Shown here in pieces: positions 37,412 through 46,363 of a DNA stretch of 64,000 nt. The notes under the pieces were generated by a model. It worked only from the letters and a program-made list of their open reading frames with translations, was not told the DNA's origin and made no database searches. The stretch's first letter is position 1, and each line of letters opens with the position of its first letter. The translations under genes and the position numbers were made by a program. The stretch lies in the NCBI RefSeq assembly GCF_026168755.1, contig NZ_JAPFDR010000008.1, positions 43,785 to 107,784 of the forward strand, in the 5' to 3' direction. Origin of the DNA: Clostridium sp. Its GTDB lineage: Bacteria > Bacillota > Clostridia > Clostridiales > Clostridiaceae.

Positions 37412-37448
37412 AAAAAGGTGAAGTAATTTAAAATTGCTTCACTTTTTT
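37412..37448 (+). terminator. Terminator after the DUF1648 gene
   Basis: AAAAAGGTGAAG (37412-37423) with CTTCACTTTTTT; inner AATT pairing closes the loop. Confidence 0.8.
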
Positions 37449-37463
37449 ATATTAAAGGTTTTA

Positions 37464-37493
37464 TTTTAATGTTTTCTTAAAATAACATTAAAA
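37464..37493. promoter_or_regulatory. Perfect 10-bp inverted repeat upstream of asnB
   Basis: TTTTAATGTT (37464-37473), 10-base spacer, AACATTAAAA (37484-37493), about 35 bases upstream of a TATAAT at 37529-37534. There is no T-tract after it, so an operator is more likely than a terminator. Confidence 0.45.
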
Positions 37494-37641
37494 ATAACTA
37501 AGGTTAGATAAATAAATTTTTTTTATGATATAATGGAGAATGTGAAAAATAAGTAAAAAATATGTAAAGAATAAATAAAGAAATATATTTTAATTACTAA
37601 AAAAACAATTCAAAATTTTAAAAGATTTAGGGGGTTATAAG

Positions 37642-39513
37642 ATGTGTGGTCATATATCTATATATTATAAAAATAAAAAAGCTGATGAACTACTTATAAG
37701 ACAATTAACAGAAAAGATAATTCATAGAGGACCAGATGATACAGGATACTTTATAAAAGATAATATCGCATTTGGATTTAATAGACTAAGTATAATAGAT
37801 TTAGAATGTGGAAATCAGCCATTTAAAAAAGAAAATAGAACTATTATATTTAATGGTGAGATATATAATCATAATGAGTTAAGAGCAGAGTTAAATAAAA
37901 GTAATGAATTTACTACTAATTCAGATACTGAAGTTCTTTTAACATCTTATATTAATTATGAAGAAAAATGTTTAGATAAGTTAAGAGGTATGTTTGCATT
38001 TATTATATATGATGAAGTAAAAGATATAGTATTTGGTGCTAGAGATCATTTTGGAATAAAGCCTTTATATTATATAAATAATGATGAATTTATAGCTTTT
38101 TCATCTGAATATAAGTCTTTGGTAAAGTTAGTTGGTAAAGTAAGTGTGGATAAGAGTGCATTACAAAATTATTTATCATTTCAATATACACCTAACTATA
38201 ATACCATTGTTAATGAAATTAAAGAGGTTCCAAATGGAACATATTTTACAATAAAAAATGGTAACATAGAATTTAAGAGATATCATAAATATAAATTTAG
38301 TAATAAAGATGTAAGAGAAAAAAATGTTTATGATATTATAAATGATTCTGTAAAACATCATATGATAGCAAATGTTGAAGTTGGAACTTTTCTTTCTGGA
38401 GGAATAGATTCTACTATTACTACAGCATTAGCGGCAAAAATTAATCCTAAAATTAAGTCTTTTTCTATTGGGTTTGATGTTGAAGGTTATAATGAATTAA
38501 ACTTTGCAAAGAAAACAGCAGAATATTTAGGAATAGAAAATATATCAGTAAATGTATCTGAACAGGAGTATATAAAAGCTCTTCCAAGTGTAGCTTATTA
38601 TATGGATGATCCATTGGCAGATCCATCTTGTGTTGGTATTTATTTATTATCAGAGGAAGCTAGAAAACATGTAAAAGTAGTCTTATCTGGAGAAGGAGCA
38701 GATGAATTATTTGGGGGATATAACATTTATAAGGAATATTATAGTCTTAAACCATTTTCATATTTACCGGAAGGGGTAAAAGGTAAGGTTAATAAGATAG
38801 CTAAATTACTTCCAGATATAAAGGGAAAAAGCTATTTATTAAGAGGTACTACTAAGTTAAAGGATAGATACATAGGGAATGCTAAAATATTTAGCGATGA
38901 AGAGGTAAAAAACATAATACATGATTATGATGAAAATAATACTTGTAGCAATATTTTATCTAGTTTATATGAAGAATGTGATAAGAATAATTACGATAAT
39001 GTTACAACTATGCAATACATAGATATGAATACTTGGTTAGAAGGAGATATTTTATTAAAAGCTGATAAAATGTCTATGTCACATTCTTTGGAGGTAAGAG
39101 TACCATTTTTAGATAAAGAAGTTTTAAAGTGTGCTGAAGGTTTAACATTATCCCAAAAGGTAAATAAAAGCAATACAAAAGTTTTATTAAGAGAATCATT
39201 TAAAGATATAGTTCCACCTTATATGAAAGAAAAGAAAAAGCTTGGATTTCCAACACCTATAAGAGTATGGCTAAAGAGTGATTTAGGGAAATATGTTAGA
39301 GAAATTATTAATAATGCAGATGTAGATGAATTAATAAATAAAAAATATGTGATTAATTTATTAGATGAGCATATTCAAGGTGAAAAAGATAATTCACGAA
39401 AGGTTTGGACAGTATTTATGTTTTGTTTATGGCATCAAATATATGTTGAAGGAAAGTCTATATGTGAATTAGAATGGGATAATGAAAATGATGGTAAGTA
39501 TAAATTAGCATAA
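37642..39513 (+). CDS. asnB: Glutamine-hydrolysing asparagine synthase
   Basis: A 623-residue two-domain enzyme. The N-terminal glutaminase starts directly with the catalytic Cys2 ('MCGHISIYY') and has 'RGPDDTGYF' and 'FNGEIYNHNELR'. The C-terminal synthetase has the ATP PP-loop 'LSGGIDST', then 'LSGEGADELFGGY' and 'KADKMSMSHSLEVRVPFLDKEV'. It converts aspartate, ATP and glutamine to asparagine. Class II glutamine amidotransferase start placement fixes the initiation codon, as Cys2 must be exposed. Some AsnB paralogues amidate peptidoglycan precursors or other metabolites, but no such context exists here. Confidence 0.92.
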   Translation: MCGHISIYYKNKKADELLIRQLTEKIIHRGPDDTGYFIKDNIAFGFNRLSIIDLECGNQPFKKENRTIIFNGEIYNHNELRAELNKSNEFTTNSDTEVLLTSYINYEEKCLDKLRGMFAFIIYDEVKDIVFGARDHFGIKPLYYINNDEFIAFSSEYKSLVKLVGKVSVDKSALQNYLSFQYTPNYNTIVNEIKEVPNGTYFTIKNGNIEFKRYHKYKFSNKDVREKNVYDIINDSVKHHMIANVEVGTFLSGGIDSTITTALAAKINPKIKSFSIGFDVEGYNELNFAKKTAEYLGIENISVNVSEQEYIKALPSVAYYMDDPLADPSCVGIYLLSEEARKHVKVVLSGEGADELFGGYNIYKEYYSLKPFSYLPEGVKGKVNKIAKLLPDIKGKSYLLRGTTKLKDRYIGNAKIFSDEEVKNIIHDYDENNTCSNILSSLYEECDKNNYDNVTTMQYIDMNTWLEGDILLKADKMSMSHSLEVRVPFLDKEVLKCAEGLTLSQKVNKSNTKVLLRESFKDIVPPYMKEKKKLGFPTPIRVWLKSDLGKYVREIINNADVDELINKKYVINLLDEHIQGEKDNSRKVWTVFMFCLWHQIYVEGKSICELEWDNENDGKYKLA

Positions 39514-39521
39514 GTTATATG

Positions 39522-39555
39522 AGTGAGGTAGATAAGGTAGGTTTACTTCACTTTT
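39522..39555 (+). terminator. Terminator after asnB
   Basis: AGTGAGGTA (39522-39530) pairs with TACTTCACT (39544-39552), one G-T pair, then TTT. Confidence 0.6.
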
Positions 39556-39658
39556 ATTATGCCTAATATTAATAAATTGTAATAATTGAATTTATAGTAA
39601 TGTAATATTCAAATTTTATACTATAGTTATAATAGAAAATGAAGGGGAGATTACAATT

Positions 39659-40339
39659 ATGTCACTTATAGAAGTAAAGAATTTAAGCAAAGTATATGGT
39701 AGTGGAGAAGCTGAAGTTACGGCTTTAAAAAATATAGATTTAAATATAGAACAAGGTGAATTTGTAGCAATAGTTGGACCATCTGGATCTGGGAAAAGTA
39801 CATTATTGCATTTACTTGGTGGGGTAGATAAACCAACTTCTGGAGAAGTAATAATAAAAGGGGAAAGTATTTATAAATTAAAGGAAAAAGAATTAGCAAT
39901 TTTGAGAAGAAGAAAGTTGGGATTTGTATTTCAATTTTTTAACTTAATACCTGTTTTAACTGCAGAAGAAAATATTGAAATGCCTGTACTTTTAGATAAT
40001 GGAAAGATAGATAAAAATTATATGAATGAGCTTTTAAAATTATTAGGATTAGAAGAAAGAAGAAATCATCATCCATCAGAGTTATCAGGAGGACAACAGC
40101 AAAGAGTTTCTATAGGAAGAGCCTTAGCTAATAAGCCATCAATTATTTTAGCAGATGAACCAACAGGAAATCTTGATTCTAAAAATTCAAAGGAAGTATT
40201 AGAACTTTTGAAATACTGTGCTAAAAAGTATAATCAAACATTAATTTTAATTACACATGATATTAATATAGCAAAATCTGCAGATAGAGTTATTACTATT
40301 GAAGATGGTCAAATCACTACTGATGAGGTGATTAAATAA
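39659..40339 (+). CDS. ABC transporter ATP-binding protein (MacB/BceA-like)
   Basis: A 226-residue ATPase with Walker A 'GPSGSGKST', Q-loop 'FVFQFFNLIPVLTAEEN', signature 'LSGGQQQR' and Walker B 'IILADEPTGNLD'. The 'NLIPVLTA' Q-loop and short length place it in the LolD/MacB/BceA group, which energises mechanotransmission-type permeases. Its stop codon overlaps the ATG of the partner permease by one base, so they are translated together. It probably forms an antimicrobial-peptide sensing or detoxification module with the two-component system at 43824-45779. Confidence 0.93.
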   Translation: MSLIEVKNLSKVYGSGEAEVTALKNIDLNIEQGEFVAIVGPSGSGKSTLLHLLGGVDKPTSGEVIIKGESIYKLKEKELAILRRRKLGFVFQFFNLIPVLTAEENIEMPVLLDNGKIDKNYMNELLKLLGLEERRNHHPSELSGGQQQRVSIGRALANKPSIILADEPTGNLDSKNSKEVLELLKYCAKKYNQTLILITHDINIAKSADRVITIEDGQITTDEVIK

Positions 40340-42849
40340 TGAGAAGTTATAGTGATATTACTTTAAAATATTTAAAGAAAAATAAGAAGAGAAGTTTATT
40401 TACTATTATAGGAATTATACTTTCATTATCTCTTATTAGTGGAGTTGGATTTTTAGGTTTAAGTTTTAGGGATTTTATGTATGATAGAGCTATTAAAGGA
40501 AATGGAGATTATGAATTTCTTTTCTTTGATGTTGATGAGAGGGTAATTTCTATATTAAGAAATGATGTTGATTTAGATAAAGTTGGAGTTAGTACAATTG
40601 AAGGTAGTGGATCTTATAAGATAGATGGATATGAGGATATTGAAGTTCATATTGAGAGTGATGATGAGACTGCTTTAAATGAAATATTTAATCATGAATT
40701 AACAGAAGGAAGATTGCCTACGGAAAGTTCGGAGTTAATTATAGATAGTCATGCTAAAGAATATTTAGGATTAAGTATAAACGATAAGATTAAGGTTGAA
40801 GAAATAACTTATAAAGATGGTAAAGAGGTAAAGACTAATAACTTTAAAGAGTATACTATTGTTGGATTTTCAAAAGAGAGCGTTAGCACAAATGGGAAAT
40901 ATTTTTATGCAGTAACTTGTTTAGATGAAATAAAAAATAATAAAAGTTATGATATTAGATTTACAGTTAAAGATAGAAAAAATAAAATAGATATAGCTAT
41001 AAGTAAAGCAAATAACTTAAAGGTAAATCAAGAGAAAATTTATATCCATAATGAACTATTATCATTGCGTGGACAAACAGGGTATACAGGAATTAATACT
41101 GCAATTAATGGAGCAGTTATATTTGTGATAGGAATAATTGTAGTTGTCACTATATTTTTAATTTATAATGCAATAAATATTTCTGTGACAGAGAGAATGA
41201 CTGAATTTGGAATATTAAGAAGTATAGGAGCAACTCCAAGTCAAGTAAGGAGATTAGTTATTAGAGAATCATTAGTTTTATGCTTGATGTCAATACCTTT
41301 TGGAGTAGCATCAGGATTTATAGGGGTATGGACTACTGTTAAATTATTAGAAAGTAAGATAGTAATGATGATTGGGGATGGAGAAGGAATATTATCAGTT
41401 AAGTTTTATCCAAGTATAATATTATTTACTACAATAATAGGAATAATAACAATATTTATGGCATCTTTTGGGCCAGCAAAAAAAGCTGGAAAGATATCTC
41501 CTATAAACATAATAAAGGGTAATAAAAGTAATGAGAAAATAAAATATTATAATGGTAAAATTATTAGAAAAATATTTGGTATTGAAGGTTGGATTGCCTA
41601 TAAAAATATAAGAAAAAATTCTAAGAGATTTATAGTTACAATTCTTTCGCTAAGCATATCTTTAATAATGTTTATATTATTTACAACATTAAATATCAAG
41701 AGAATAGAGGAACTTAATTATATAAATAAAAGCAGTATAACTCATGGTGAAATTTATGCAAGTAGTGAATATGGCAGTGAAATAGAAGAGAAATTAAATA
41801 AAATTGAGGGAATAGGAGAAAAGTTTATTCAAGCAAGAACAGGAATATCACTTTTAGCTTTGGATTTAAATTTAATTTCAGATGAGTTTAAAGAGATATT
41901 TTCTTACGATGCGGATGAATTTTTAAGTAATGTTGAAATTTATGGATTCGATGATAATTCATTAAAAGAAATAGGTATCACTGATGGTTTAAAGGAAAAT
42001 GAAGTAATATTAGTTAATAGTAGAAGTCGGTATGATGAAAATGGTAAATTAAAAAATATTAATATAACTAACTTAAAAGAAGGAGATACCTTTAAAGTAC
42101 CAGTAAGTAATTTTAATGAATTTCTTAATGAAAATTATACTGAAAGTTTATTAAAGGATAAAGCAGAAGATAGATGTATAGAATTTAAAGTTAAGAAGGT
42201 TATTGATAAAAATCCATTTGAAGAAGGATATAATTATAATTTTACAATAATAATGGGATATACAGATTACGAGAAAGTTACAAGTGAATTGTATTTAAAT
42301 AAATGGATAAAGTTTAGGTATAGTGATATGAGTAATGAAGAATTAACAGAAGAAGCATCAAAAGCAGTTCATGAAATTGCAGATGAGTATGGGGAAGCTT
42401 TTAATGATTTAAATGAAGATAATAAGATGCAACAACAAATGTGGACAGTTATAAATGTATTTGTTTATGGTTTTATTGTTATGGTAAGCTTAATAGGAAT
42501 AGTTAATGTTATAAACACTATTTCACTTAATATACTTCTAAAGAAAAAGGAGTTTGGAACGTTAGGAACTATAGGAATGACTAGAATGCAGTTAACAAAT
42601 ATGGTATTACTAGAGGGGATTCTTCATGGAGTATTTTCATCTATAATCGGAGGAGGATTATCTGTAGGTCTAGTATTATACGCAATTAAAATAATAGATT
42701 TTGGTTTTTCGGTTTCATCAAAAATATACTGGCAGCCATTTGTAATAGGATTTACAATTAATTTATTAGTTGTTCTTATAGCTTCATTAATACCGTTAAA
42801 TAAGCTTAAGAAAATGAGTTTAGTAGAAACTATAAGAAATATTGAGTAA
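40339..42849 (+). CDS. FtsX-domain ABC permease
   Basis: An 836-residue membrane protein. Helix 1 (about 18-40) is followed by a ~215-residue extracellular domain, three helices with the first FtsX domain (~255-385), helix near 430-450, a second ~250-residue extracellular domain, and three C-terminal helices with the second FtsX domain (~705-830). The two-FtsX layout and large extracellular regions are typical of Firmicute MacB/Bce-like exporters acting on peptides or lipid-linked substrates. It is the partner of the ATPase gene it overlaps. The substrate is unknown; peptide-antibiotic sensing is inferred from the nearby two-component pair. Confidence 0.88.
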   Translation: MRSYSDITLKYLKKNKKRSLFTIIGIILSLSLISGVGFLGLSFRDFMYDRAIKGNGDYEFLFFDVDERVISILRNDVDLDKVGVSTIEGSGSYKIDGYEDIEVHIESDDETALNEIFNHELTEGRLPTESSELIIDSHAKEYLGLSINDKIKVEEITYKDGKEVKTNNFKEYTIVGFSKESVSTNGKYFYAVTCLDEIKNNKSYDIRFTVKDRKNKIDIAISKANNLKVNQEKIYIHNELLSLRGQTGYTGINTAINGAVIFVIGIIVVVTIFLIYNAINISVTERMTEFGILRSIGATPSQVRRLVIRESLVLCLMSIPFGVASGFIGVWTTVKLLESKIVMMIGDGEGILSVKFYPSIILFTTIIGIITIFMASFGPAKKAGKISPINIIKGNKSNEKIKYYNGKIIRKIFGIEGWIAYKNIRKNSKRFIVTILSLSISLIMFILFTTLNIKRIEELNYINKSSITHGEIYASSEYGSEIEEKLNKIEGIGEKFIQARTGISLLALDLNLISDEFKEIFSYDADEFLSNVEIYGFDDNSLKEIGITDGLKENEVILVNSRSRYDENGKLKNINITNLKEGDTFKVPVSNFNEFLNENYTESLLKDKAEDRCIEFKVKKVIDKNPFEEGYNYNFTIIMGYTDYEKVTSELYLNKWIKFRYSDMSNEELTEEASKAVHEIADEYGEAFNDLNEDNKMQQQMWTVINVFVYGFIVMVSLIGIVNVINTISLNILLKKKEFGTLGTIGMTRMQLTNMVLLEGILHGVFSSIIGGGLSVGLVLYAIKIIDFGFSVSSKIYWQPFVIGFTINLLVVLIASLIPLNKLKKMSLVETIRNIE

Positions 42850-42918
42850 TAACATGTTTATAAAATATTAAGAGTAGTTTATAATATTAATAAAATAAAT
42901 AAATTAAGGTGGTGAATT

Positions 42919-43332
42919 ATGTTATTAAAAGATTTAAAAATATTTAATAAAAATATTATATCAATGGCTATTATAGGGAGCTATAATACTGAATATTGGA
43001 GAGTTAATAGGAGTGATATAGATATATTAATTTTATTAGATAAAAAGATTGATGTTTCTATTGAATTTGACTTAGAAGATGAGTTGATTCCAAGGTTACA
43101 AAAATATTTTAATTATAATAACATACATTTGACCTTTTTATACATGAAAGATTTTGAGCATCCATTAGCTTTAGAGTATATAAAAAGCAATGATAAGTTA
43201 GTATTTGACAAAGAAAGGGAAGTTGATTTTAGATTATATGTAAATAAATATAGAAGGAATAATAAGTGGCTTGAAGATTTAATTAAAAGAGATATTAAGG
43301 AAAGGAGTGATATAAATGACTCCATATTATAA
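42919..43332 (+). CDS. MNT-domain nucleotidyltransferase (antitoxin, MntA-like)
   Basis: A 137-residue minimal nucleotidyltransferase. The active site is 'IIGSYNTEYWRVNRSDIDILILL': Gly20-Ser21 and Asp33-x-Asp35. The usual spacing is GSx10DxD; here eleven residues separate GS and DxD. In known HEPN-MNT pairs the MNT enzyme AMPylates and silences its HEPN toxin. It overlaps the next gene by 17 bases, the standard layout of such pairs. It has its own GGTGG ribosome site and a TATAAT about 40 bases upstream, so it need not depend on the ABC operon. Confidence 0.82.
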   Translation: MLLKDLKIFNKNIISMAIIGSYNTEYWRVNRSDIDILILLDKKIDVSIEFDLEDELIPRLQKYFNYNNIHLTFLYMKDFEHPLALEYIKSNDKLVFDKEREVDFRLYVNKYRRNNKWLEDLIKRDIKERSDINDSIL

Positions 43333-43762
43333 GTATAAGAAAGAGCGATTAGAAAAAAAGTTTGATGTAGCCATGGAAACACTTCTTTTATTACAAGGTG
43401 CTATTAAAGAGTATAGTAATACGAATTCAATATATTTAAGAAGAAGTATAATTGGATATTTTCAAGATTTATCGGAATATGTTGTTGATATGTCAGAAAC
43501 TTATTTAGTAATGACTGATAATTATATTGATGGATATTCAGGAACTGAACTTTTAAGAAAAGCAAGAATTAACGGTTTCTTTGATGATGATTTACTTCAA
43601 TTTTTAACTAAGATTGTAAGGTTAAGAAATAGATATACACATGATTATTATAAAAGAGAAGGGGTAGAAGAAGATATATTTAAGTGCTGTTTTTCTGAAA
43701 TGATGTATTTAGAAATATTTTTAGAGGTTACTGATACTGAAGTACATTTAAAAAGAAAATAA
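43316..43762 (+). CDS. HEPN-domain RNase toxin (HepT-like)
   Basis: A 148-residue all-helical protein. It has the catalytic HEPN motif Rx4HxY at Arg104, His109 and Tyr111 in 'RLRNRYTHDYY'. In HepT toxins Arg and His form the RNase site, and the Tyr is the residue modified by MntA-type antitoxins; all three are intact. The start ATG lies inside the MNT gene, with AAGGAG upstream. A perfect terminator follows, so the pair forms a closed unit lying between the ABC exporter and its putative two-component regulator. Confidence 0.82.
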   Translation: MTPYYKYKKERLEKKFDVAMETLLLLQGAIKEYSNTNSIYLRRSIIGYFQDLSEYVVDMSETYLVMTDNYIDGYSGTELLRKARINGFFDDDLLQFLTKIVRLRNRYTHDYYKREGVEEDIFKCCFSEMMYLEIFLEVTDTEVHLKRK

Positions 43763-43765
43763 TAA

Positions 43766-43800
43766 AAAATAGGAGCAGAAAAAATTTCTGCTCCTATTTT
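43766..43800 (+). terminator. Terminator after the HEPN gene
   Basis: AAAATAGGAGCAGAAA (43766-43781), 3-base loop, TTTCTGCTCCTATTTT (43785-43800): a perfect 16-bp stem. Confidence 0.92.
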
Positions 43801-43823
43801 AGGATAAAAGGGGGACATTTAAA

Positions 43824-44528
43824 GTGATAAAGATATTGTTTGTAGAAGATGATTTACCATTAGCTTTAGGTATGGAATATACATTAAAACAAGAGGGATT
43901 TGATGTAGTTCATGCTAAGAGTTTAAGTGAAGCTAGGGAAAAATATAAAAATAATGAATTTAACATAATACTATTAGATGTAATGTTACCAGATGGAACA
44001 GGATATGAACGTTGCAAAGAAATAAGAGAAAATAGTGAAATACCTATAATATTTATGACTGCATGTGATGAAGAGGGAAATGTAGTTATGGGATTAGATA
44101 TGGGTGGAGATGATTATATAACTAAGCCTATAAGAGTTAAAGAATTAGTTTCTAGAATAAATGCAGTTTTAAGGAGAAGAGGAGTAGCATCTAAAAAAGA
44201 AGAAAATAGTAATAAGATTATAAGTGGAGATATAATTGTTGAATTACTAAAATATAAAGTTTATAAAAAGGGAGAAATTATTGATCTTACAACTATTGAA
44301 TATAAGCTATTATTACTTTTAATAAAGAACAAAGGAAATGTATTAGAAAGAAATTTACTATTAGAAAAACTATGGGATACTGATGGGAATTTTGTTGATG
44401 GAAATGCATTAACAGTTTATATAAAAAGGTTAAGAGAAAAGGTTGAAGATGATATAAAAAAACCTATATACATAGAAACAGTAAGAGGAATAGGCTATAG
44501 ATGGGCTAAAGAGATTAAGGAGGTATAA
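43824..44528 (+). CDS. OmpR-family response regulator
   Basis: A 234-residue protein. The receiver domain has the acidic pocket 'FVEDD' (Asp9, Asp10), phosphoacceptor Asp52 in 'ILLDVMLPDG', Thr in 'FMTACDE' and Lys in 'ITKPIRVKEL'. A winged-helix domain with 'ALTVYIKRLREKVEDD' and 'YIETVRGIGYRW' follows. GTG 43824 is the start, with AAGGGGG upstream. The histidine kinase gene begins four bases after its stop. With the upstream FtsX-type exporter it resembles Bce-type or VirR/VirS-like sensing modules. The target promoter is not identified; the ABC operon is the first candidate. Confidence 0.93.
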   Translation: MIKILFVEDDLPLALGMEYTLKQEGFDVVHAKSLSEAREKYKNNEFNIILLDVMLPDGTGYERCKEIRENSEIPIIFMTACDEEGNVVMGLDMGGDDYITKPIRVKELVSRINAVLRRRGVASKKEENSNKIISGDIIVELLKYKVYKKGEIIDLTTIEYKLLLLLIKNKGNVLERNLLLEKLWDTDGNFVDGNALTVYIKRLREKVEDDIKKPIYIETVRGIGYRWAKEIKEV

Positions 44529-44531
44529 TCT

Positions 44532-45779
44532 ATGAGGTTATTTAAAAATAAGGAAGTAAAACTTATTGTAATAACTAGCTTTATAACTTTTTTAGTATTT
44601 TTAGCAGCTTTCATTTTTATAACATATAATTGGTTTAATGATATAAATAAAAAATATATTAATCAAAATACGGCTTTAGTTGGTGCAATAATTGAAAATA
44701 ATCCTGAGCTTGAAGATGAAATAGTTCCAATAATAACAAAAGGTAATATAGATGAATATTATTCAATAGGAAATAATATTTTAGATAAATATTATTATAA
44801 TGAAAATTTAAGTTCAATAAAAAATCCAATTCTTAAAGATAGTTATAGTAATTTCAAGTTAACTATAATATTATTATGGGGAGTGTTTTTTATAGCAGTG
44901 ATATTACTAATTTTGAAGATTATTTCACCAATATTTAATAATATAAAAAAGTTAGGTGAAAGAGCAGATGAAATGGTTGAGGGACGTTTTAGTTCTAAGG
45001 AACTTAAGTTTGAAGAAGGAGACTTTTATGTGTTTTATAATAAATTTAATCATATGGGAGAGAGACTTGAAAATGCATTAAAAGCTCTACAAGCTGAAAA
45101 GATTAATTTGAAAGATATAATAAATGATATATCACATCAGTTAAAAACACCACTTTCAGCATTAATAGCTTATAATGATATATTAAAAAATCATGAAAGT
45201 ATTGATATGGAAACAAAAAGCAAATTTATAGATATGACTTCAGAGCAATTAGATAGAATGGATTGGCTTATAACAACATTACTTAAATATGCAAGAATAG
45301 AAAGTAATGCAGTAAGTTATAATAAAGAAATGATACCACTGAGTAAAAGTATAAGGTATGCTATAGACCCATTAAAGTTAAGTGCAAATGACAAGAAGCA
45401 AGATATAGAGCTAGACCTTAGTAGTGAAGGATATTATTTGCATGATAAAAAATGGATTGCTGAAAGTTTAAGTAATATAATAAAAAATGCTATAGAACAT
45501 ACTGATATTAATGGTAAAATAAAAATTACACTTGAAGAAACACCTATGTCTATTAGCATTACAATAAGTGATAATGGTGAAGGAATTGAAAAATCTGAGC
45601 TTAAAAATATATTTAAAAGATTTTATAAGGGGAAAAATTCTATAAATCCTAAGAGCATAGGAATTGGATTATCATTAAGTAAAAAGATAATAGAGGCACA
45701 TGGTGGCAGTATAACTGTAGAAAGTGATATTGGAAAAGGAACAAGTTTTAATATAATATTTTTGAAGGTAATAATATAA
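44532..45779 (+). CDS. Sensor histidine kinase
   Basis: A 415-residue kinase. It has two membrane helices (about 9-32 and 112-133) enclosing an ~80-residue extracellular loop, then a HAMP-like linker, the dimerisation box 'DISHQLKTPLSALIAYNDIL' with phospho-acceptor His202, and the ATPase domain with 'NIIKNAIEHT', 'DNGEGIE' and 'GIGLSLSKKIIEAHGG'. It partners the response regulator directly upstream. The sizeable extracellular loop means it may sense a ligand itself, unlike the loopless intramembrane-sensing BceS kinases. AAGGAGG precedes the ATG. Confidence 0.93.
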   Translation: MRLFKNKEVKLIVITSFITFLVFLAAFIFITYNWFNDINKKYINQNTALVGAIIENNPELEDEIVPIITKGNIDEYYSIGNNILDKYYYNENLSSIKNPILKDSYSNFKLTIILLWGVFFIAVILLILKIISPIFNNIKKLGERADEMVEGRFSSKELKFEEGDFYVFYNKFNHMGERLENALKALQAEKINLKDIINDISHQLKTPLSALIAYNDILKNHESIDMETKSKFIDMTSEQLDRMDWLITTLLKYARIESNAVSYNKEMIPLSKSIRYAIDPLKLSANDKKQDIELDLSSEGYYLHDKKWIAESLSNIIKNAIEHTDINGKIKITLEETPMSISITISDNGEGIEKSELKNIFKRFYKGKNSINPKSIGIGLSLSKKIIEAHGGSITVESDIGKGTSFNIIFLKVII

Positions 45780-45789
45780 GGAGAAAGAT

Positions 45790-46059
45790 ATGATAAAAGA
45801 TAAAATTGAAGGTTTAATAGAAAGTTTTGATACATTAGTGGAGTTAGGAGTAGTTTTTCATTATGGTAGTGAAGATATAGAACAAGGAGAAATTACTAAA
45901 ATTGAATTTACTGAAGATGATACTGTGAAATTAGAATTAGATGAATGTACAGAAGTTGAAGTTGATCTACAAGATTTTATAGAAAATCACTCAAAGGAAG
46001 GAAATAATTATCATACCTGGAATGTAAGCAGACAATTTGATAATTTATTAGAGTCATAA
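45790..46059 (+). CDS. Small acidic hypothetical protein
   Basis: An 89-residue, strongly acidic protein ('EDIEQGEITKIEFTEDDTVKLELDECTEVEVDLQDFIENH') without membrane helix or signal peptide. It starts ten bases after the histidine kinase stop with GGAG upstream, so it is the last gene of the two-component operon. The centre looks like a small beta-barrel with alternating acidic positions. I do not recognise the family. The copy-2 structured element starts six bases after its stop. Confidence 0.7.
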   Translation: MIKDKIEGLIESFDTLVELGVVFHYGSEDIEQGEITKIEFTEDDTVKLELDECTEVEVDLQDFIENHSKEGNNYHTWNVSRQFDNLLES

Positions 46060-46064
46060 TATAT

Positions 46065-46363
46065 CTAAATTGTTCGTTAAGGCTTGAATTGCCGTGATGA
46101 CGAAAAAAATGATTATATAATCTCCAGAAAGGAATATAATTTTTTTCTTTATCACTGGCTTTAAAGCTAAAAGATACAATTTACCGTGTTATCACCTTAA
46201 AAGTTAACGACTTCTGCTATATTTTATATACCAAATTGTTAATTTTTAAATATATATTTTTTATAGCTAAAATTATAAATATACAAATTAACTATAATAT
46301 CAGGAAAAGTTGTAGCAGAAAACATTAACTTTTTTCGCTTCCACGTGACGAACAATATTATTC
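46065..46363. repeat. Structured intergenic element, copy 2 (299 bp)
   Basis: Again it fills a convergent intergenic gap, reaching into the stop codon of the minus-strand gene. Ends carry a perfect 9-bp inverted repeat, ATTGTTCGT (46069-46077) and ACGAACAAT (46348-46356). Stems: GGC-TTGAATT-GCC hairpin at 46081-46093; 46094-46118 with 46134-46155, interrupted by a conserved GAC/TTT internal loop; TTCTGCTA (46212-46219) with TAGCAGAA (46313-46320), extended by GTTAA/TTAAC. Core blocks match copy 1 at the same structural positions, while stem sequences and the central insert differ. No ORF is supported. Confidence 0.75.
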
